Assembly (NCBI RefSeq): GCF_002153745.1
Contig: NZ_JOPL01000007.1
Location: 1-64,000, forward strand
Source: Acetobacter sp. DsW_063
GTDB taxonomy: Bacteria; Pseudomonadota; Alphaproteobacteria; Acetobacterales; Acetobacteraceae
Reading direction: 5' to 3'
DNA length: 64,000 nucleotides
Below, one piece after another: positions 1 through 10,538 of the stretch (its first letter is position 1; the number at the start of each line of letters is the position of its first letter). A program made the position numbers and the translations under genes. The notes beneath the pieces were generated by a model. It saw only the letters and a program-made list of their open reading frames with translations, was not told where the DNA came from and did not search any database.

Positions 1-365
1 CACAACCTCTCGCTCAATTCAATACATTAATAGGTCCTGAACCTAGTGCATAATGACCACATTCATGATCGTGTCTCGAAATATCTTACAGTGACCTAAC
101 CTTGCGCCAGATTAGGTCTTGCGCGATTAGGAACTCCAGACGGTAATTCAGGTTACCGCATCTTCTATTTCTCCCTAACGACATCAAGGATGCATCGCGA
201 TAGACTAAAGCCGTAAGAAAACAAAAACGCTCTTGAAGCATACCAAATAACAAGGCAGCATCCACTTGAACATTACGTGTGCTTACGGTCGATTATGAAA
301 GACTCTTAATTCCCTTTCCAATGCTCTAATAAAATCATCCTAAAAAACCAACTGAGTAAATATTC
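1..365. other. Intergenic, no gene seen
   Basis: No convincing reading frame is present. The stretch is more AT-rich than the genes around it. It holds one short inverted repeat, GACCTAA at 93-99 and TTAGGTC at 112-118. The last 60 bases are AT-rich and probably carry the promoter of the gene at 366, but I see no clear -35/-10 pair. Confidence 0.5.
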
Positions 366-1241
366 ATGAAATTCAAACAAATTATATGGGCATATGCTTC
401 TTTTGCGATATTCGGCACTATGCCTGCTCTGGCTGCGCCAAACGAAACCGTCACTGTTTACGGCCTGTCACCGAAAATCGTGCTTCATGAAATCCGGAAA
501 ATGGCGTCAGGCCAATGGGACGCCCAACTGGCCCGGTGGGATTCGGCATTCTGCCCGGGGGTTCTGGGGCTGGACGAACCCTTTCAGGGCATAGTTCTCA
601 AGCATCTGGACAGAGCTGCCCGCGCAGTCATCCCCGGATTGCCAGCTACCTGCAAGACGAAAAACGCGTTCATCGTCTTCAGCGAAAATGGCAGCGCCAT
701 GTTTGACGCAATCGACAAAGGCTTGCCCACGTTAGGCAACGGTTACGATTCAAGCAATGTCAGCAAGCAGGATTTCGAGCCGCCGGATCGTCGCATAGTC
801 GCGCAATTACGGCAGGACCGCCCCGTGCGCTGGTATCGCAGCACCAGCGTACAGTATTTCAATGGCGCCTGGGGAGACGCCTCCGCCCAGTCGGCGAAAT
901 TTGACGAGAAGGGAACTCTGCTCCGCACGACGTTTACAATCGTGATCGTCGACCGGAATCTGGCTTCCGGCGCATCCTGGGGGCAACTTGCCGATTATGT
1001 GGCGTTCGTTGTGCTTGCCGCACCGGCGCTTGGCGAAAATTTCAACCAGAACTCGATCATGAGCCTGTACGACGAAGGACGTTTTCAATCGACGGCGCCC
1101 TCGCTTATGACGCCGCTCGACGACGCCGTGCTCCGCGCCTTGTACGCCGCCAATCCGGCGCAGGATGCTCATGCCGAACAGACTGAGATCGCTACGTCGG
1201 TCAGCAGCGAAGTCACGCACAAGACCCGCGCAACACATTAG
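366..1241 (+). CDS. Exported protein of unknown function
   Basis: A 291-residue protein that I do not recognise. The N-terminus is a signal peptide: a basic start (MKFKQ), a hydrophobic stretch over residues 6-22, and a probable signal peptidase I site after PALAA. The mature part is mixed alpha/beta in character, with two cysteines (in FCPG and TCKT) that could form a periplasmic disulfide. The polar C-terminal 30 residues look disordered. The ATG is preceded by an AT-rich leader with a weak GAG. It stands alone, with 377 bases before hemB, so the context gives no hint of its job. Codon use matches the neighbouring chromosomal genes. Confidence 0.75.
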   Translation: MKFKQIIWAYASFAIFGTMPALAAPNETVTVYGLSPKIVLHEIRKMASGQWDAQLARWDSAFCPGVLGLDEPFQGIVLKHLDRAARAVIPGLPATCKTKNAFIVFSENGSAMFDAIDKGLPTLGNGYDSSNVSKQDFEPPDRRIVAQLRQDRPVRWYRSTSVQYFNGAWGDASAQSAKFDEKGTLLRTTFTIVIVDRNLASGASWGQLADYVAFVVLAAPALGENFNQNSIMSLYDEGRFQSTAPSLMTPLDDAVLRALYAANPAQDAHAEQTEIATSVSSEVTHKTRATH

Positions 1242-2614
<1,373 letters not shown>

Positions 2615-2736
2615 TGCGCCCCCAACAGGGAGTCGCATCATTGGCATTGAAACCCGAGGCCCGTTATCCCACTATTGTAGAGGAGAAGGCCCGCGTAGGT
2701 CTCCAGCGTTCATAAAATCCGGGGGAAGCGTCGATC

Positions 2737-3471
2737 ATGACCTATTCATCGCGCCATCCCCAGTTCTTCTACACAACGGCGCCCCTGCCCTGCCCCTATC
2801 TTCCCAACAGGATGGAGCGCAAGGTCGTCACGGATCTTTCCGGGCCTGACGCCGAAGCGTTACACGACAGGCTTTCCCGTGCAGGTTTCCGCCGAAGCCA
2901 TACCATCGCCTATGCGCCGGTGTGTCACGGTTGCAATGCCTGTGTGCCGATCCGCATCGTCGTTCCTCAGTTCCAGCCGGACCGAACGCAGCGCCGCATC
3001 ATGCGAGCAAATGCCGCCATCGACGGTTTCGACGTGCCGCCGCATGGAACGCCGGAGCAATTCGCCCTTTTTCGTCGATATCAATTGGCGCGTCACTCCG
3101 ATGGCGACATGGCGTCTATGAGCTTTAACGACTATCGCGCCATGATCGAGGACACGCCCATCAACAGTTTCCTCATTGAATTCCGCTCCGAAGAGGATCA
3201 GCTGATCGCTGTCAGCCTCGTGGACGCGCTTATCGACGGATTTTCGGCGGTCTACAGTTTTTTCGACCCGGATCTCGCCAACCGCTCACTGGGCGGCTTC
3301 GCCATCATGTGGCTGATAGAGAAAGCCCGTGCGCGTGGGTTACCGTATGTCTATCTTGGCTACTGGATCGCGGAGAGTCGAAAGATGTCCTACAAGTCGC
3401 GTTTCCATCCTGCGGAGATTCTGACGCGCGGGTTGTGGCGCGAACTCCCTCCGACGTCCGCGACTCCCTGA
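2737..3471 (+). CDS. bpt: Aspartate/glutamate leucyltransferase (arginyl-tRNA-transferase family)
   Basis: A cytosolic aminoacyl-tRNA-protein transferase of the Ate1/Bpt family. By family knowledge, bacterial Bpt moves leucine from leucyl-tRNA to N-terminal Asp or Glu, making substrates for ClpS/ClpAP. It has 244 residues. The N-terminal domain carries PCPYLP near 18-23 and the cysteine cluster C63, C66, C69 (CHGCNAC). The C-terminal domain has the GNAT-like core, with YSFFDP, the GGFAIMWLIE helix and YLGYWI. It follows hemB by 122 bases on the same strand but may have its own promoter. The N-terminal metal or heme ligands are intact. Confidence 0.93.
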   Translation: MTYSSRHPQFFYTTAPLPCPYLPNRMERKVVTDLSGPDAEALHDRLSRAGFRRSHTIAYAPVCHGCNACVPIRIVVPQFQPDRTQRRIMRANAAIDGFDVPPHGTPEQFALFRRYQLARHSDGDMASMSFNDYRAMIEDTPINSFLIEFRSEEDQLIAVSLVDALIDGFSAVYSFFDPDLANRSLGGFAIMWLIEKARARGLPYVYLGYWIAESRKMSYKSRFHPAEILTRGLWRELPPTSATP

Positions 3472-3670
3472 AATTTATTTCGAATTTATGCGCCTTCCGC
3501 CCGCAGCCACGCCACGGCCGTATGGCGTATGGCGTATGTTCCGGCGCCGCGCGACGCTGACGCTCACCATCCAAACGGATACGAAAGCCGTAACTCCCCG
3601 TAAAATGGCGGCCGGAGCGCAATGCCAGTAGAATTTGGATTTTACGCAGCCACATGACAAACCCGTTCCG

Positions 3671-4216
3671 ATGACCATTTTGCGCATAGACGAGATCGAA
3701 TCCTCACCTTGGAAAAACGGAGGCGGCGTCACCCGCGAGATCGCCGTTGCCCGCGACGACGACGAACGCGTGCTGTGGCGTCTCAGCGTCGCAGACATTG
3801 CGCGAGACGGCCCGTTCTCGTCATTCGAGCAAACGGACAGAAGCATGGCGCTTCTGAACGGATCAGGTCTTGATCTTATATTTTTCGATTCCGGAAACAC
3901 TCTTTCCCTGGATCGTCGCGGAACCATACTGCGCTACCCCGGCGCACCGGGGCCATTGGCGCGGCTTCGCGCAGGTCCATGCCGCGCAGTCAATTTCATG
4001 AACTCGCAGGGCGCAACACCGATGGCGTTGACCGTGTTTCGCGAACCTGAATTTCATCGCAGCAGTCAGTTTATCCTGATTCCTGCCGAGGGAGCATGGC
4101 TCGTCAACGACGGACAGGAAGTGGTCCACCCGGGAAGCTTACTCATAAGCCGAAACGGCTGCGCCGTGAGCGCTGCGGCGCCGAACGGCGATAACCTCGC
4201 CTACCTTCTGGCTTAG
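3671..4216 (+). CDS. HutD/Ves family protein
   Basis: A single-domain cupin-like protein of the HutD/Ves family, identified by the N-terminal signature WKNGGGVTREIA. The start used is the ATG at 3671, giving 181 residues, because family members begin just before this motif. An in-frame TTG at 3635 would add 12 residues, and neither start has a strong ribosome site. HutD is linked to histidine utilisation in some bacteria, but no other hut genes are here, so the role remains open. A lone HutD next to regulatory genes is common. Confidence 0.8.
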   Translation: MTILRIDEIESSPWKNGGGVTREIAVARDDDERVLWRLSVADIARDGPFSSFEQTDRSMALLNGSGLDLIFFDSGNTLSLDRRGTILRYPGAPGPLARLRAGPCRAVNFMNSQGATPMALTVFREPEFHRSSQFILIPAEGAWLVNDGQEVVHPGSLLISRNGCAVSAAAPNGDNLAYLLA

Positions 4217-4454
4217 ACGCATTGATAAGGTGAGCTGACTGACGTCGCGTGACGCATCAGGGCATCTCCGCCGGGCATATCCATAACGTATATTTAATTC
4301 GACTGAATTGGCCGGGCGGGCCGAAAGGCGCGGTTTGGCGCGCATCTTCCCGCCTGCCGCATGGCAAGGCCGTAGCGTGACACGGCGGCGACGCCACTTT
4401 ACAATACCAACGTAAGGCCAGCACCGTGGCCGTCGACGTCGCTGGAGTATTTTT

Positions 4455-5135
4455 ATGCGAATTCTTCTCGTCGAGGACGATCCGACTGTTCGGGGCTTTG
4501 TCAGCAAAGGGTTGTCTGAAACGGGGCACCTCGTCGAGCAAGCCGACAATGGCAAGGACGGGCTGTTTCTGGCGGTAAGCGAGAAATTTGACGTCGTTGT
4601 CCTCGACCGAATGCTCCCCGGCGGCATCGACGGCCTGCGAATTTTGGAAACGTTGCGGAGTCAGGCCAACGCGACGCCGGTGCTGATTCTTTCAGCGCTC
4701 GCCGACGTCGACGACAGGGTGGCTGGCCTTAAAGCTGGCGGCGACGATTATCTGACCAAGCCGTTCGCGTTCTCGGAACTGCTCGCACGCGTCGAGGCTC
4801 TGGGCAGACGTGGCCGCAACGAGTCTGCACCGCAAACACGCCTTGAGGTCGGCGGGCTTGAAATGGACCTTCTGGCGCGCAGCGTGCGACGCGACGGCCA
4901 GAAGATCGACCTGCAACCTCGCGAATTTCGCCTGCTCGAATTTCTTCTTCGTCATGCAGGACAGGTCGTCACGCGGACAATGCTGCTCGAAGGCGTGTGG
5001 GATTACCATTTCGACCCTCAGACCAACGTCATCGACGTTCATGTTTCGCGCCTGCGCCAGAAGGTCGACAAACCTTTTCCGCAGCCTCTTATCCATACGA
5101 TCCGCAACGCCGGCTATATGCTGCGGGCGGAATAG
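4455..5135 (+). CDS. OmpR/PhoB-family response regulator
   Basis: A DNA-binding response regulator of 226 residues. The receiver domain (1-115) has the acidic pair D8/D9, phospho-acceptor D51 in VVVLDRMLP, switch residue S80 and K102 in YLTKPF. The C-terminal winged helix (about 130-226) ends in the usual VDVHVSRLRQK and IRNAGYML pattern. The kinase gene follows 98 bases downstream, so the two form a two-component pair. The stimulus is unknown. The co-operonic exported proteins suggest an envelope signal. Confidence 0.93.
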   Translation: MRILLVEDDPTVRGFVSKGLSETGHLVEQADNGKDGLFLAVSEKFDVVVLDRMLPGGIDGLRILETLRSQANATPVLILSALADVDDRVAGLKAGGDDYLTKPFAFSELLARVEALGRRGRNESAPQTRLEVGGLEMDLLARSVRRDGQKIDLQPREFRLLEFLLRHAGQVVTRTMLLEGVWDYHFDPQTNVIDVHVSRLRQKVDKPFPQPLIHTIRNAGYMLRAE

Positions 5136-5233
5136 GCTCGATCCATGCGCGCCGTTCCCCACGAGCGTCCAGCTGATCGTCTTTCGTCGACCGGAGACCG
5201 CTGGCGCGATGAAATGCGGGAGCGTGCCCGCCA

Positions 5234-6802
5234 GTGAACGGGTTGCGCCTCCCCGTGCGCGCCTTTGGGCGCAATGGAACAAAGGCGCCATGGCGCCGCC
5301 CGTCACTGCGCGCCGCTTTGCGACGCACCGGGGGCTTTCGATCCGCAAGCGTGCGGTTCGCCATCGGCTACGCCGTGCTCTTCTCCGCGTCCGCCGTGTT
5401 GTTTCTCTCGGTCATCTGGTGGGGAACCGCAGGACTGATAGAGCGACAGGTCGAAGCCTCCGTTGCGGCTGACGCCCGCGCTTTGTCAGAGCGCTGGACG
5501 GATGGCGGGCTGTCGGCTCTGGCGCTTACTATTGAAGACCGGCTTGAAGACAACGTGGATGACGACGCGATCTATCTTCTGGTCGATCCGCACGGTCAGC
5601 ATGTCGCAGGCAATCTCCCGTCCTGGCCCGCCGACGTGGCGATGAGCAATGTCTGGTACCAACTTTCTGTCCGTCGCGCTGGCGCTCGTGGCGTGGCCGA
5701 AGTGCAGGGCTTCGATTTGCCCGGCGGTTACAGGCTGCTCGTTGGGCGCGACGTGCGCGGTCGGGCGATGTTGCGCAGGCTTCTGACAGACCTGCTCCTC
5801 TGGGCGTGGATCATGATTACCGCGCTCGCACTGGGTGGCGCATTGCTCGTGCGCAGTATGTTTCGCCGCATGATCTCCCAGATCGCCCGCACCACCACCG
5901 CCGTCGCGCATGGAGACATGACCCGACGCATGCCTCTGCACGGCAGGGGCAACGAACTCGATGAAGTCGCGGAAGCGATCAACGAGATGCTGGATCGCAT
6001 CGCGCGTCTGATGGACGGGGTGAAGCAGGTTTCCAACGCCATCGCCCATGATCTTCGCACGCCAATCACGAGGGCCAGAGCACAGCTCGAATACGCGGCG
6101 CTTCACGGGAAGGATGAGGCCACGCTCCGCTCCGCCATCGAAGACGGCGTGGCGGATCTGGACAACATAACGGCTGTTTTCGAAGCCCTGCTGCGCATCG
6201 CCCAGATAGAAGCGGGTTCGCGGCGATCCGCCTTCGCTTCGTTCGACCTGATTCCCGTGCTGCGTGACATCGCTGAACTTTACGAACCAGCGGCTGACGA
6301 GCATGAAATCAAGGTCGTCATGCGGCTACCCGAACATCTGCCGTTCTACGGCGATCGCTCGATGATCCAACAGGCCGTGTCCAATTTGCTCGACAATGCC
6401 ATCAAATTTTCTCCGCACGGCGGCTCGATTACCGTTGCTTCCGCAGTCGGTCCCAATCTTGGCATGGAGGGCAGCCCGGCGGGCCGGGTCGCCACGATAG
6501 CGATCAGCGACGAGGGAATGGGCATGAGCGAGGCCGATATCGCTCGCGCCTCCGATCGATTCTTCCGCGCCGATTCCGCGCGCAATACGCCGGGTTCGGG
6601 TCTTGGCCTCTCACTCGTTCAGGCGATCGTGCAACTCCATGGCGGTACCATGCAATTCTCCCGGCGAGATCCGGGCCTTACGGTTCGTATGCAACTCCCT
6701 CTGCCAACTGCTCGGGGAAAGACCGTCGGCGCCAACATGAAGCAGGATTCACCGCGGCCACACTCTGGCGATAGCTCCCCGGTAGTAGTTTCAGCACCAT
6801 GA
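5234..6802 (+). CDS. Membrane sensor histidine kinase
   Basis: Partner of the response regulator upstream. It has 522 residues from a GTG start. Transmembrane helices lie at about 43-64 and 186-207, with a 120-residue periplasmic sensor domain between them, followed by HAMP (about 208-262). HisKA has phospho-acceptor H272 in NAIAHDLRTP. The ATPase domain has the N box NLLDNAIKF, DEGMGM and GSGLGLSL. The first 40 residues are arginine-rich, so a later start near the first helix is possible. Its stop overlaps the next start (ATGA), so the downstream exported protein is translationally coupled. Confidence 0.92.
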   Translation: MNGLRLPVRAFGRNGTKAPWRRPSLRAALRRTGGFRSASVRFAIGYAVLFSASAVLFLSVIWWGTAGLIERQVEASVAADARALSERWTDGGLSALALTIEDRLEDNVDDDAIYLLVDPHGQHVAGNLPSWPADVAMSNVWYQLSVRRAGARGVAEVQGFDLPGGYRLLVGRDVRGRAMLRRLLTDLLLWAWIMITALALGGALLVRSMFRRMISQIARTTTAVAHGDMTRRMPLHGRGNELDEVAEAINEMLDRIARLMDGVKQVSNAIAHDLRTPITRARAQLEYAALHGKDEATLRSAIEDGVADLDNITAVFEALLRIAQIEAGSRRSAFASFDLIPVLRDIAELYEPAADEHEIKVVMRLPEHLPFYGDRSMIQQAVSNLLDNAIKFSPHGGSITVASAVGPNLGMEGSPAGRVATIAISDEGMGMSEADIARASDRFFRADSARNTPGSGLGLSLVQAIVQLHGGTMQFSRRDPGLTVRMQLPLPTARGKTVGANMKQDSPRPHSGDSSPVVVSAP

Positions 6803-7209
6803 GACGCACATTTCTCTACGCGGTCGTCCCGACCCTTTCGATCGAACTTTGCGGAGCTGCAGTGGCGCCAGATCCGGCTCCGTCCGCAGAGCAGGTCGTT
6901 GCGAATCAGTCCGCTCCTGCTCCGGCTGCGTCCACGAGCGATGTTGGGGCCATTGAGTCATCCGCGTCGGCGGGAGCAAGCGGTGTCGGACACGCGCCCC
7001 GTGAGCGCAGTCTGGCCATTACATCGGACAGTCAGGCGTTCTGCACGCGTCTGGTTCACGCAATAGAATCCCACGGCCTGGACACATCGCGTGACGTGCA
7101 GGCCTTGCGGAGCGAGGGCGAGCAGCTTTGCGCCGAAGGTCGGGTGCGTCTTGGCGTCGCCCGCCTCAGAGAGGCTCTGGTCGCATTGAAGGAAGAAAAA
7201 GATCCATGA
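6799..7209 (+). CDS. Small exported protein coupled to a two-component system
   Basis: 136 residues, not recognised. Residues 1-22 form a signal peptide. An Ala/Ser/Pro-rich linker follows to about residue 60, then a small helical domain with two cysteines (SDSQAFCTRL and GEQLCAEGR). It overlaps the kinase stop and the next start by 4 bases each, so it sits in the middle of a coupled operon of regulator, kinase, this gene and the SIMPL protein. A periplasmic accessory role in sensing is plausible but unproven. Confidence 0.75.
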   Translation: MRRTFLYAVVPTLSIELCGAAVAPDPAPSAEQVVANQSAPAPAASTSDVGAIESSASAGASGVGHAPRERSLAITSDSQAFCTRLVHAIESHGLDTSRDVQALRSEGEQLCAEGRVRLGVARLREALVALKEEKDP

Positions 7210-7928
7210 TTCACTTGGAAAATAAATTGATTATCCAAAGAATTTTCAGACAAAATTATACCATCGCCATACTCGGCTGCGCTCTTGCATTTACCGTAAC
7301 AGCCCCCGCCCAGGCCGAGACTACCGCTGCCGGAACGCAACTCGAACTGACCGGAACGGGGACCGTCGACGCAAGTCCCGATCGCCTCACCGCCACTCTC
7401 GTCGCCAGAGGAGTCGCGCCGGACGCCGCGACCGCGCAGTCGCGCGCAAACGACATTGTCCGCAAGGCCATGGCCGCTATCGCAAGCGTCGATGGAGTGA
7501 ACGGTGCGGCTGACTCCTACTCTGTGTCGCCCCCGGGCGCGAATGACACTGCAAAAGGCTGGGAAGCCCGACAGACGATCCACGTCGTCGCGTTCGGCTC
7601 AGATGCGCTTCTACCGCTAGTCGGCCGTCTGCAGGCTCAGGGACTTCTTCTTGATGGACTCGGCTGGTCGCTCTCTCCTGCGCGCGAGAAGGAACTAAGT
7701 AAACAGGCAACGAAGCTCGCGCTTGACAACATGCGTGAGAAAGCTCGGGACGCGGCGACTGACCTGGGCATGAAAGTTGCCTCCATCGCCGAAATTTCCC
7801 TCGAAACGCCGTTCGGCCCACGGCCAGTCATGCTGATGGCGGCCCGTATGGCTTCCGCGCCGACCTCAACCCCGGAGGAGCAACACGTCTCTGTCACGGC
7901 GCGTGCGAAAATCATCCTCGGGCAGTAA
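7206..7928 (+). CDS. SIMPL-domain periplasmic protein
   Basis: 240 residues from the ATG at 7206, chosen because it forms an ATGA overlap with the gene before and places a signal peptide (cleavage near PAQAE) at the N-terminus. The mature protein matches the SIMPL (DUF541) pattern: an opening strand LTGTGTVDASPDRL, repeated helix-strand units, a central LGWSLSP strand, and a C-terminal helix with DLGMKVASI followed by VTARAKIIL. Family members are periplasmic or outer-membrane oligomers with poorly defined roles in stress tolerance. Context suggests it is an output or partner of the two-component system. Confidence 0.82.
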   Translation: MIHLENKLIIQRIFRQNYTIAILGCALAFTVTAPAQAETTAAGTQLELTGTGTVDASPDRLTATLVARGVAPDAATAQSRANDIVRKAMAAIASVDGVNGAADSYSVSPPGANDTAKGWEARQTIHVVAFGSDALLPLVGRLQAQGLLLDGLGWSLSPAREKELSKQATKLALDNMREKARDAATDLGMKVASIAEISLETPFGPRPVMLMAARMASAPTSTPEEQHVSVTARAKIILGQ

Positions 7929-7987
7929 TTCAAGGCCGGGCTGCGAGCCGCACACCAGCGTAAGAAGCGGCAACTTCTACTCTCCCG

Positions 7988-8001
7988 ACACGTTAACGTG
8001 T
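7988..8001. promoter_or_regulatory. Perfect 14-bp palindrome, candidate operator
   Basis: ACACGTTAACGTGT is a perfect palindrome about 200 bases before the mannitol dehydrogenase start. It lies in the 269-base gap after the SIMPL gene. An operator for a sugar-responsive repressor is plausible. No regulator gene is adjacent. Confidence 0.35.
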
Positions 8002-8197
8002 AAAGTGCTGGTTGCTCCCTCGTTCTGAGGGGGCGGTTTATGGCGACAACCTTGTGCAGCGGGCGGCCGCGCAATCTACGCTTGATGGCGGTTTTCGCCC
8101 AACTCAGGCGACCTCGGTTCGTGCCCTACATCGGCCAGATCATTCGTCTTCTGCCGTGGCTGTCGTCAACAACAGATCACAGAGGAGAATCTCCGTT

Positions 8198-9682
8198 TTG
8201 AAATTAGGCAGGTCCAATTTTCAAAAGGCGCCCGACACCGTCTACAAACCCAATTTCGATCCGGCTATGCTACGGCCCGGTATAGTTCACCTCGGCTGCG
8301 GCAATTTCCATAGAGCCCATCAGGTCACTGCGACGCAGGCCGCGATCGGAGCCATGGGCGCCGACGGGCTACAGTGGGGCATCGTGTCGGCGACCATGCG
8401 GCGACCAGAACTGGCGCTGGAACTGGTTGAGCAAGACAACCTCTACACCTTGCTCACGCGCGAGCCGAACGGCACGGTGGCGTCAATCATGGCCGCGATA
8501 TCCGAGGCTGTGTTCGCAAGGGACACGCATTCGACGCTCGCCGCGCGAATCGCCGATCCGCGCACGAAAATCGTGACGCTGACTGTCACAGCCAGCGGCT
8601 ACTACCTGACGGCGGACGGCTCCATTGACCCGGAAGCAGCCGACCTTCTCGCCGACCTGAAAGCCAAATCCCCACGCACAGCGCCCGGTATACTGGTGCA
8701 GGCGATGTCTCTCGTCCGTGCGAAAGGCGGCACGCCGCCGGTTATTCTCTGCTGCGACAATGTGGCGAACAACGGTCGCACGTTACGGCAAGCTGTCATG
8801 GATTTCGCCGCTTGGCGTGGAAACGACGAACTCTCGACCTGGATTGGGGAGAATGTGCAGTTTCCGGACACCATGGTCGATCGAATCGTTCCGGCGCCCC
8901 TATCTGACGACAAGGACGACGCCAGAAGGCTGCTTGGCGGGCTGGAAGACTCCATTCCCATTTCGGCGGAACCCTGGTTCCAGTGGGTCATTCAGCGCTT
9001 CGACGGCCCGCGCCCATTGTGGGAAGCGCACCCCGGCGCGCGGTTCGTCTCCGATGTCGATACATTCGAGCGCGCCAAACTCCAGATGCTGAACGGCGCG
9101 CATATGCTGCTCGCCTACGCCGGGGGTTTGGCAGGCTTGAACACCATCGCTGAAGCGGCGTCCGACCCTGCACTCGGCCCCGTCGTCGAGCGCTTCATGC
9201 GGCGCGAGCAGACAGCCGACGTTGATCTGCCGGAAGATACTCTCGACCGCTACGCAGCCGACCTCATGACCCGTTTCCGCAATCCCGGAATCGTTCATGA
9301 AGTCGAAAGGATCGGGCGTAACGGATCGGTCAAGATGGCCATGCGCGTCATCCGTCCGATGCGCGCCAATCTGGAGCGTGGTGAACCCACACCTGGAGCG
9401 ATCCTGCTTATTGCAAGCTGGATACGGTGGTTCGCCCTGCATGAGCAGGAAGCTTTGGAAATCTCTCTGACCGACCCACGTGCGGATCACTTGCGACAGA
9501 TTTGCGCAGACGCTCGAGATGATCACATGGCTCAAGCCGAGGCGTTTCTCGCAATGGAGGAGGTGTTCGGCCCCCCCCTCCCCGACCATGAACGTCAGGT
9601 CACCGCAGTGGCGAAAGCGCTTGGCGATCTGACGAGGCTGGAAGCGTCAGAAGTTCTGCGCAAGCTCGCGGCAACCGGCTAA
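8198..9682 (+). CDS. Mannitol 2-dehydrogenase family protein
   Basis: An NAD(P)-dependent long-chain polyol dehydrogenase of the mannitol/fructuronate family, interconverting mannitol and fructose or a related polyol pair. It has 494 residues from a TTG at 8198. That start is chosen because AGAGGAGAA lies 9 bases upstream and it gives the usual family length; an upstream ATG would add 62 residues that are unlike the family. The Rossmann start is IVHLGCGNFHRAHQ. The catalytic region has the conserved KLQMLNGAHMLLAY lysine/asparagine/histidine helix. Substrate choice cannot be settled from sequence alone. Confidence 0.9.
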   Translation: MKLGRSNFQKAPDTVYKPNFDPAMLRPGIVHLGCGNFHRAHQVTATQAAIGAMGADGLQWGIVSATMRRPELALELVEQDNLYTLLTREPNGTVASIMAAISEAVFARDTHSTLAARIADPRTKIVTLTVTASGYYLTADGSIDPEAADLLADLKAKSPRTAPGILVQAMSLVRAKGGTPPVILCCDNVANNGRTLRQAVMDFAAWRGNDELSTWIGENVQFPDTMVDRIVPAPLSDDKDDARRLLGGLEDSIPISAEPWFQWVIQRFDGPRPLWEAHPGARFVSDVDTFERAKLQMLNGAHMLLAYAGGLAGLNTIAEAASDPALGPVVERFMRREQTADVDLPEDTLDRYAADLMTRFRNPGIVHEVERIGRNGSVKMAMRVIRPMRANLERGEPTPGAILLIASWIRWFALHEQEALEISLTDPRADHLRQICADARDDHMAQAEAFLAMEEVFGPPLPDHERQVTAVAKALGDLTRLEASEVLRKLAATG

Positions 9683-9697
9683 AGTAAAGAAGCGCGA

Positions 9698-9718
9698 CGG
9701 CGGCCCGTCAGGCCGCCG
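9698..9718. terminator. Hairpin between convergent genes
   Basis: CGGCGGCC, a 5-base loop, then GGCCGCCG: a perfect 8-bp stem between the ends of the mannitol dehydrogenase and HAD genes. The HAD stop codon lies in the loop. There is no long T run, so it may work as a bidirectional or Rho-assisted stop. Confidence 0.55.
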
Positions 9719-10412
9719 CATGCTCTATATAGGCCCTGACCACAGTAAGGTCCTCAACCACCGCCAACGCCTTTGCGCGGACGTCGTCTACCGGCTCGAG
9801 AAGATCGGGGACGATGATGACACGAATGCCTGCCGCCTGAGCCGCACGCGCACCGGAGTTGGAATCCTCCAACGCAAGGCAATCAGCAGGCGCCACGCCA
9901 ATTTTTTCTGCTGCTGTCAGGTAAGGTTCCGGATACGGCTTTCCTTGAGACACGTCGTCCCGCGTAACAATCGCGTCAAACCGCTCGAATAACCCTACAA
10001 GTTTCAGGTGATGATCCGTGCGGTAACGGCTTGACGACGTGGCGATCGCACGAGGTATTTCAAGCTTGTCGAGAAGATCGAGTAGCGGCTCTACGCCTTT
10101 CTTGAGCGCGAGTTCACCCGCGTCCACCAAACCCCGTAGATGCTCCTCTTGAAGCGCGAAAAAACGCTCTAGAGGAAAATCCTCTCCATATGTTTCACGG
10201 ACCAGCGCCCGGCACCCATCGGCAGGAACGCCAATCATGCGGCGGCAAAACGCCATGGGCATGTCGTGCCCGAGATCTTTCGCCGCGAGAATCAACGCGT
10301 CCATCGCAAGCGTTTCGCTGTCGAGCAGCAATCCGTCCATGTCGAAAACCACACCCTTGATTGGGTCCGGTCTGGCCGTGGTCAGATCGGCAAGACGATT
10401 ACGTTCAGTCAT
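9708..10412 (-). CDS. HAD-superfamily phosphatase (beta-phosphoglucomutase-like)
   Basis: 234 residues with HAD motif I VFDMDGLLLDSE (nucleophile D24, acid/base D26) and a helical cap domain (about 35-100). Motif II is IATSSSR, motif III is the lysine in QGKPYPEPY, and motif IV is ALEDSNSGARAA. This is subfamily IA, related to beta-phosphoglucomutase and sugar or glycolate phosphatases. The substrate cannot be read from the sequence. An AAGGG site 9 bases upstream supports the ATG. The polyol dehydrogenase next door makes a sugar phosphate substrate plausible. Confidence 0.88.
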   Translation of the reverse strand: MTERNRLADLTTARPDPIKGVVFDMDGLLLDSETLAMDALILAAKDLGHDMPMAFCRRMIGVPADGCRALVRETYGEDFPLERFFALQEEHLRGLVDAGELALKKGVEPLLDLLDKLEIPRAIATSSSRYRTDHHLKLVGLFERFDAIVTRDDVSQGKPYPEPYLTAAEKIGVAPADCLALEDSNSGARAAQAAGIRVIIVPDLLEPVDDVRAKALAVVEDLTVVRAYIEHAAA

Positions 10413-10538
10413 TAAGCGCGCCCTTTCAATGACGTCAGGGGTATTGGGGTACTACACCGGTGCGGCAGAAAAGTTGCGTCCTCGCTCCGTCCCAGCCGCG
10501 TACGCTGTGCTGAGAAGCCAAACCGACGCAACCTCGCC

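Noticed and set aside
8012-8197. A longer form of the mannitol dehydrogenase from an earlier start
   Set aside because: The added 62 residues do not fit the family, and the AGAGGAGAA site points to the TTG at 8198.
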